A stretch of DNA of 35,346 nucleotides from contig REEB01000123.1 in NCBI GenBank assembly GCA_007695295.1, forward strand, positions 1 to 35,346, in the 5' to 3' direction. Of the stretch, positions 32,008-35,346 are shown piece by piece. The stretch's first letter is position 1; each line of letters starts with the position of its first letter. The position numbers and the translations under genes were made by a program. The notes under the pieces are model-generated. The model saw only the letters and a program-made list of their open reading frames with translations. It ran no database searches and was not told where the DNA came from. This DNA comes from Puniceicoccaceae bacterium. Its GTDB lineage: Bacteria > Verrucomicrobiota > Verrucomicrobiia > Opitutales > Opitutaceae.

Positions 32008-32247
32008 CCTGAACTCAACAGCACCTCCAAATGCGTACGTGAGACTTTGGCGTCCCGCGGCCCATCATAATCGTAATCCTGCTCGTAATCGTAATCGTAA
32101 TCGACGGATTGAGTGCACTTCCGCCAGCCGCATCGATAAAGAATCATCCGGGTACGGCGCAGGACCTGCGGAACAACGGTGGGATTTCGATTATGATTAC
32201 GATTACGAGAAGGATTACGGGCTTGGACAGGGTTTCCCACCGCTGAT
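32008..32247. repeat. Fold-back repeat copy C (right end truncated)
   Basis: The left end is CCTGAACTCAACAG (32008-32021). The left inner arm has three near-consecutive CGTAAT hexamers (TCGTAATCGTAATCGTAATC); the right inner arm is GATTATGATTACGATTACGAG. Between them are the shared words GAGTGCACTTCCGCCAGCC and GCATCGATAAAG. It ends GGGCTTGGACAGGGTTTCCCACCGCTGA, where the expected right terminus (GTTGAACTCAGG) breaks off, and a small inverted palindrome pair follows at once. It codes for nothing. Confidence 0.75.
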
Positions 32248-32257
32248 CCAAACCAGA

Positions 32258-32316
32258 GTAGGGGGAGCATCTTGCTCCCCCCAAAAAAACCCGGGAGCAA
32301 GATGCTCCCGCTACTT
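32258..32316. repeat. Inverted pair of the GGGAGCAA palindrome
   Basis: GTAGGGGGAGCATCTTGC onward (32258-32282) is the reverse complement, with a few changes, of GGGAGCAAGATGCTCCCGC and TAC (32293-32314); the two are separated by a short A-rich spacer. Each arm is itself a palindrome, so the pair can form one long hairpin or two small ones. It lies exactly between fold-back copies C and D. Confidence 0.75.
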
Positions 32317-32317
32317 T

Positions 32318-32595
32318 CCTGCGTTCAAGAGCACCTCCTTTTTCGAACGTCAGTCGTCGATTTCGAATGGCGAGATCGCGGGATGAGGTGCCCCGCCGCC
32401 CATCGTAATCGTAATCCTGCTCCTAATCCTAATCGACGGATCGAGTGTACTTCCGCCAGCCGCATCGGAGAAGCATCACCGGGGTACTGCGACGGACCTT
32501 CGGAGGAACGGGTAGTGGAGTTACGATTTCGATTAAGAATATGATTAGGAGAAGGATTACGGGCGCGAACAGGGTTTCCCACTGTTGAACTCAGG
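32318..32595. repeat. Fold-back MITE-like repeat, copy D
   Basis: A 278-base copy with both termini: left CCTGCGTTCAAGAG (32318-32331) and right CTGTTGAACTCAGG (32582-32595), which are inverted matches at 12 of 14 positions. Left inner arm: TCGTAATCGTAATCCTGC, TCCTAATCCTAATCG. Right inner arm: TACGATTTCGATTAAGAA, ATGATTAGGAGAAGG. The right arm has drifted more than in copies A-C. As in copy A, the GGGAGCAA palindrome tail GCTACTTT abuts its left end. The following 170 bases, up to the oxidoreductase start, hold no recognisable gene. Confidence 0.8.
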
Positions 32596-32765
32596 AAGGC
32601 CAGTGGCAGCCCAACGAGTGGAAGCGGCTTCGACTCGACTGAGCCCGTCGCAGGCCAGCCGCTGCAAAGTCCCAAGATGGCGCTGCCACGCCCGCTCTCC
32701 GAAGTCGCTGCGTTTTCGCCTTGCGCCCGGCCCCCTCCTGCCAACCCATCGCCCTGCACCGCTCC

Positions 32766-34442
32766 ATGTCCACCGCCGCATCATCCCGTGATTGCCTCGT
32801 CGTCGGAGGCGGACTCGCCGGCTCGCTCCTCGCCAACCGTCTGCTCGACCGCGGCTGGACCGTCGATCTGGCAGCCGACCCCTCCACCATGCCCGCCTCA
32901 AGGGTCGGAGCCGGTCTCATCACCCCCGTCACCGGACGCAAGTTCGGGCTCACCCCGGACTGGGGGCCACTCTCGAAAACGGCGCTGGAATGGTACCGCG
33001 CTTTCGAAAAGCAGTTTCAGGCTCCGCTCCTTGCCCCCCTCGAAGTCTTCCGCTGGTTCGCCAACGCCGAAGAAGCCACCGCCGCCCGCCGCCGGCGCCG
33101 CCGGCTCCAGCCCGCCGGCTGGGCCCGGCCGATCACCACCGCCGAGCAGGCCGCGTGGGAACCTTTTTTCCATCCCCCCCATGCCGGACTGGTTCTCACC
33201 GGTGCCTGGCGGCTCGACACCGCCGGCCTGCTCGACCACCTTCACCGCCGCCTCGCCGCCGCCGGGCGTTTCATCCCGCAGTCACTGCCGCCTCCAGCCA
33301 ACGAAGCCGGCGACGGGTATGCCGCCCACGGCATCCGCTACCGAAAGGTCGTCTGGTGCGAAGGAGCCGGCGTGCTTCGTCACCGGGGAGCGGATACGCT
33401 GCCCTGGAAACCTTCCCGCGGCGAACTGCTGGAAGTGGAAATCCCCGGCCTCCGGTTGGATGCGGTCATCCGCCGCGGTCACAGTCTCATCCCCCTCGGG
33501 GACCATCGCTTCCTTGCCGGCGCCACGTACGACTGGGATCACCCCGACCAAACCCCCACCCCGGAAGCCCGCGCGGAGCTGGAATCCTTCCTCCACAACC
33601 TGCTCCGGGTGCCGTCGACGATCACCGGTCACCGTGCCGGAGTTCGGGTCGGCACACCCGACAACCGGCCCGTGGCCGGCCCCCATCCCCTCCATCCCGG
33701 GCACTGGATCTGCAATGGCTTCGGCTCCAAAGGCTCGCTCCTCATCCCGTGGACCGTCGAAGCCCTCGCCCACCACTTGGTCGACGGAACCCCCCTGCCG
33801 CCCGAACTGCTCCCACAGCGTTTCTCCCGGCCGCCACCGCCGGAACCCCCGCCCAACCGCCGCCCCACCACCCTCGCACGCCAAGCCGTATGCGAAATCC
33901 TGCGACCCGGAGACGCCGCCCTCGATGCCACCGCCGGCAATGGCCACGACACCGCTTTCCTCGCCCGCACCGTCGGGCCGCGGGGCCGGGTCGCCGCCCT
34001 CGACATCCAGCCCGCCGCGATTTCCTCGACCCGCCGCCGTCTCACCGAGGAGAAGCTCCTCGACCGCGTCACGCTTCTCCAAGCCGACCACGGCGATCTC
34101 GCGGAGCTCGTCCTTTTCCCGCCCGGCGTCCGGCCCACGGCGATCATGTTCAACCTCGGCTACCTCCCCGGCGGCGACCGCCGCCTCATCACCCGGCCCG
34201 CCTCCACCCTGCGCGCCCTTGAAGCCGCCCTCACCCTCCTCGCCCCCGGCGGCATCCTCAGCGTGGTCGCTTATCCCGGCCACCCGGGCGGCGCCGGCGA
34301 ACTCGCCGCCCTCCAAACCTGGCTCACCACCCTCCCCCCGCCGTGGCAGGTCCGCCGCCTCGGCGACCACCCCCCGCCCGACTCCCCCCACCCGCGCGCT
34401 TTCGCCGTGTTGCAGCCCCCAGATCCCCGCAGCAGCCCTTAG
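32766..34442 (+). CDS. FAD oxidoreductase fused to MnmM/YtqB-type methyltransferase
   Basis: A 558-residue two-domain protein. Residues 1-350 are a DAO-type FAD oxidoreductase: GGGLAGSLLANRLLDRGW (14-31) is the dinucleotide-binding loop, then ASRVGAGLITPVTGRKFGL, TGHRAGVRVGTPDNRPVAGP and NGFGSKGSLLIPW near the flavin. Residues about 370-550 are a class I SAM methyltransferase of the rRNA_methylase/YtqB type: LDATAGNGHDTAFLA (about 386-400), VAALDIQPAAI, FNLGYLPGGD (about 462-471) and YPGHPGG (503-509). YtqB is known as MnmM, which methylates the 5-aminomethyl group of wobble uridine in tRNA. The pairing mirrors MnmC, whose FAD domain makes the aminomethyl group and whose other domain methylates it, with the order reversed and an unrelated methyltransferase branch. 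The ATG at 32766 was chosen by domain start. The tRNA role is strong inference. Confidence 0.85.
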   Translation: MSTAASSRDCLVVGGGLAGSLLANRLLDRGWTVDLAADPSTMPASRVGAGLITPVTGRKFGLTPDWGPLSKTALEWYRAFEKQFQAPLLAPLEVFRWFANAEEATAARRRRRRLQPAGWARPITTAEQAAWEPFFHPPHAGLVLTGAWRLDTAGLLDHLHRRLAAAGRFIPQSLPPPANEAGDGYAAHGIRYRKVVWCEGAGVLRHRGADTLPWKPSRGELLEVEIPGLRLDAVIRRGHSLIPLGDHRFLAGATYDWDHPDQTPTPEARAELESFLHNLLRVPSTITGHRAGVRVGTPDNRPVAGPHPLHPGHWICNGFGSKGSLLIPWTVEALAHHLVDGTPLPPELLPQRFSRPPPPEPPPNRRPTTLARQAVCEILRPGDAALDATAGNGHDTAFLARTVGPRGRVAALDIQPAAISSTRRRLTEEKLLDRVTLLQADHGDLAELVLFPPGVRPTAIMFNLGYLPGGDRRLITRPASTLRALEAALTLLAPGGILSVVAYPGHPGGAGELAALQTWLTTLPPPWQVRRLGDHPPPDSPHPRAFAVLQPPDPRSSP

Positions 34443-34527
34443 TTTGGTGTGTAACAGTTCAATAACTACGACAAGCCACGACCCCCGCAGCTAACGTCGT
34501 CAGACGGGTGACCCCGCCCCGCCGCAT

Positions 34528-34557
34528 GGGAGCAAGTTGCTCCCGCTACTTTTCCCA
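34528..34557. repeat. GGGAGCAA palindromic repeat, copy with GTT centre
   Basis: GGGAGCAAGTTGCTCCC (34528-34544), then GCTACTTTTCC. It shares arms and tail with the copies at 462 and 32293 but has a different centre that keeps the palindrome. No fold-back element is attached, so the tail belongs to this repeat and not to the larger element. Confidence 0.7.
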
Positions 34558-34753
34558 GCCCGCCAATGCAGAGGGACCTTCCAAGTCTCTTACTTGCCCG
34601 CACTCAGGCCAGGCCGGTCCGGACGAAACCGGCCCTCTCTTCCAAGCCTGTCCTCCCACAGCGGATCGACGGAGTCGTTTCGTCATCACCCCGCCACCGC
34701 GGGGTCCCCATGCCTGCAATCGGTGGCTTCAACCTCCACCGCCCCCCACCGTC

Positions 34754-34796
34754 GTAGCGGAGCCGCGGATGCGGCTTCGTCCCCCCGCGCCGCTAC
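34754..34796. repeat. GTAGCGG palindrome, REP-like
   Basis: GTAGCGG (34754-34760) pairs with CCGCTAC (34790-34796). Inside, AGCCGC pairs with GCGGCT around a 4-base loop, with an unpaired C-rich stretch after it. Only one copy is present here. The shape resembles REP sequences mobilised by RAYT transposases, but none is in the window. Confidence 0.45.
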
Positions 34797-34895
34797 GCCG
34801 CACGAAAGCCAGAAGCGCCCGCCACTCTCTCCCCCAGCCCCGTCACGCGCAGCCCCTTGTACGCGGAATCGCCAGTGTTCCTCGGAACAGCATTC

Positions 34896-34928
34896 TTCTT
34901 TCAGCCTTTCAGAATTTCAGCTTTTTCC
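34896..34928. repeat. Short CTTTCAG repeat, second site
   Basis: CTTTCAGCCTTTCAGAATTTCAGC repeats words found in the tract at 18996-19094, including the same AATTTCAG variant. It lies 23 bases beyond the stop of the serine hydrolase gene. Confidence 0.6.
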
Positions 34929-34951
34929 ACTCCTCCCCTCCCTCCGCCCGC

Positions 34952-35346
34952 TCAGGGAGCCGGATCCCCGTCGAGCGCGTCGTCGATCGTCAGGAGCAGT
35001 TCATCGAAAAAAGCCCCATGCGCCTCGCCCCGGCGGAACCGCCCCACCACCACAATCAACTCAAGCTCGGGATCGACCCGAAAGATCGTTCCCGACAACG
35101 ACCCGTGTCCCAAGGTGGAGGGACCCGGCAGGACCGCGGCTTCCGGTATCCCGTCCCGCCGCGCCCGGGGATGCGGACGGCTCGCCCAGCGGATCCCGAA
35201 GCCATAGTCCGCCCGGCCCTCGCCCAATCCGGGAAAGTGCTTTTCATAGGGTTGCGGCATCAGTTCCGCCAGCGTCTCCTCCGCCATAAACCGATACTCC
35301 CCGTAAGCCCCGCGGTTGATGATGAGCTGACCGATTTTCGCCAGAT
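34952..35346 (-). CDS. Beta-lactamase-family serine hydrolase, C-terminal part
   Basis: The frame is open to the right edge, so only the last 131 or so residues are seen. It starts in the window as LAKIGQLIINRGAYGEYRFM, then ETLAELM, the stretch that precedes the third active-site motif in class C beta-lactamase/esterase-like proteins. YGFGIRWASR and LGHGSLSGTIFRVDPELELIVVV follow; H-G in GHGSLSG corresponds to the KTG-equivalent (HxG) motif of this family. The catalytic S-x-x-K and Tyr lie outside the window. Such proteins are hydrolases or peptidases more often than true beta-lactamases. An ATG at 35287 is internal, not the start. Confidence 0.85.
   Translation of the reverse strand, partial: LAKIGQLIINRGAYGEYRFMAEETLAELMPQPYEKHFPGLGEGRADYGFGIRWASRPHPRARRDGIPEAAVLPGPSTLGHGSLSGTIFRVDPELELIVVVGRFRRGEAHGAFFDELLLTIDDALDGDPAP

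Larger units (their letters stand above)
34443..34951. other. 509-base intergenic region carrying three repeat types
   Basis: No protein-coding gene is supported here. The region contains a GGGAGCAA palindrome (34528-34557), a different cloverleaf-like palindrome (34754-34796) and a CTTTCAG repeat (34896-34928). The frames crossing it have no family motifs and are compositional. No terminator with a T-run was found for the oxidoreductase fusion gene. Confidence 0.6.

Noticed and set aside
32000-32386. Short frames encoding Arg-Asn or Asp-Tyr repeats in the fold-back elements
   Set aside because: They arise from the hexamer units of the repeat in different frames, vary between copies and have no conserved start.
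34755-34800. Cloverleaf-like palindrome considered as a tRNA gene
   Set aside because: It is far too short and lacks a T-loop and anticodon stem. No tRNA or rRNA was found anywhere in the window.

Overview
The window is GC-rich, gene-dense bacterial DNA. It most likely comes from an Opitutae-like member of the Verrucomicrobiota. The evidence is a PEP-CTERM protein with a short VPEP-type sorting tail, DUF6785/DUF6784 and OPT-like membrane proteins encoded beside FtsX-type permeases, many genes without a visible Shine-Dalgarno, and an interspersed fold-back repeat built from GATTAC-like hexamers. This assignment is inference; no rRNA or tRNA gene is present to confirm it.

Layout. 1-770 is a decayed mobile-element zone on the minus strand: the left end of an IS66-type element, a truncated transposase fragment, the C-terminal piece of a tyrosine recombinase, then a small palindromic repeat and fold-back repeat copy A. 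867-5119 (minus) is an RND efflux pair (membrane fusion lipoprotein plus AcrB-type pump). 5355-6134 is a PEP-CTERM protein with a strong terminator. 6199-6601 is a long leader ending in a terminator-like hairpin. 6602-19820 is one eight-gene plus-strand operon: DUF6785/6784 membrane protein, unknown 286-aa protein, PqqD-like protein, FtsX permease, ABC ATPase, a 1604-aa fusion of a degenerate M28-peptidase-like domain to an FtsX permease, a second OPT-like transporter and a second ABC ATPase. This is the best candidate in the window for an undescribed system.

19915-23245 holds an SMP-30/gluconolactonase, a DASS/SLC13 anion symporter (both minus) and a histidine phosphatase (plus). 23328-23642 is repeat copy B. 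23657-27491 (minus) is a compact operon: TolC-like outer membrane protein, Maf nucleotide pyrophosphatase, TonB/TolA-like protein and RluA-type pseudouridine synthase. Divergent from it, 27653-31940 encodes a MacA-like lipoprotein, a LolD/MacB-type ATPase and two paralogous MacB-type permeases; with the TolC-like protein these could form a tripartite exporter. 32008-32595 is a repeat cluster (copies C and D around an inverted pair of small palindromes). 32766-34442 encodes an FAD oxidoreductase fused to an MnmM/YtqB-type methyltransferase, which looks like an independently assembled counterpart of the bifunctional tRNA enzyme MnmC. The right edge is the 3' part of a beta-lactamase-family serine hydrolase on the minus strand.

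Start codons were moved inward from the longest open frames where signal peptides, lipoboxes, domain starts or gene overlaps made that more plausible. All family assignments come from reading motifs by eye; none was tested by a database search.
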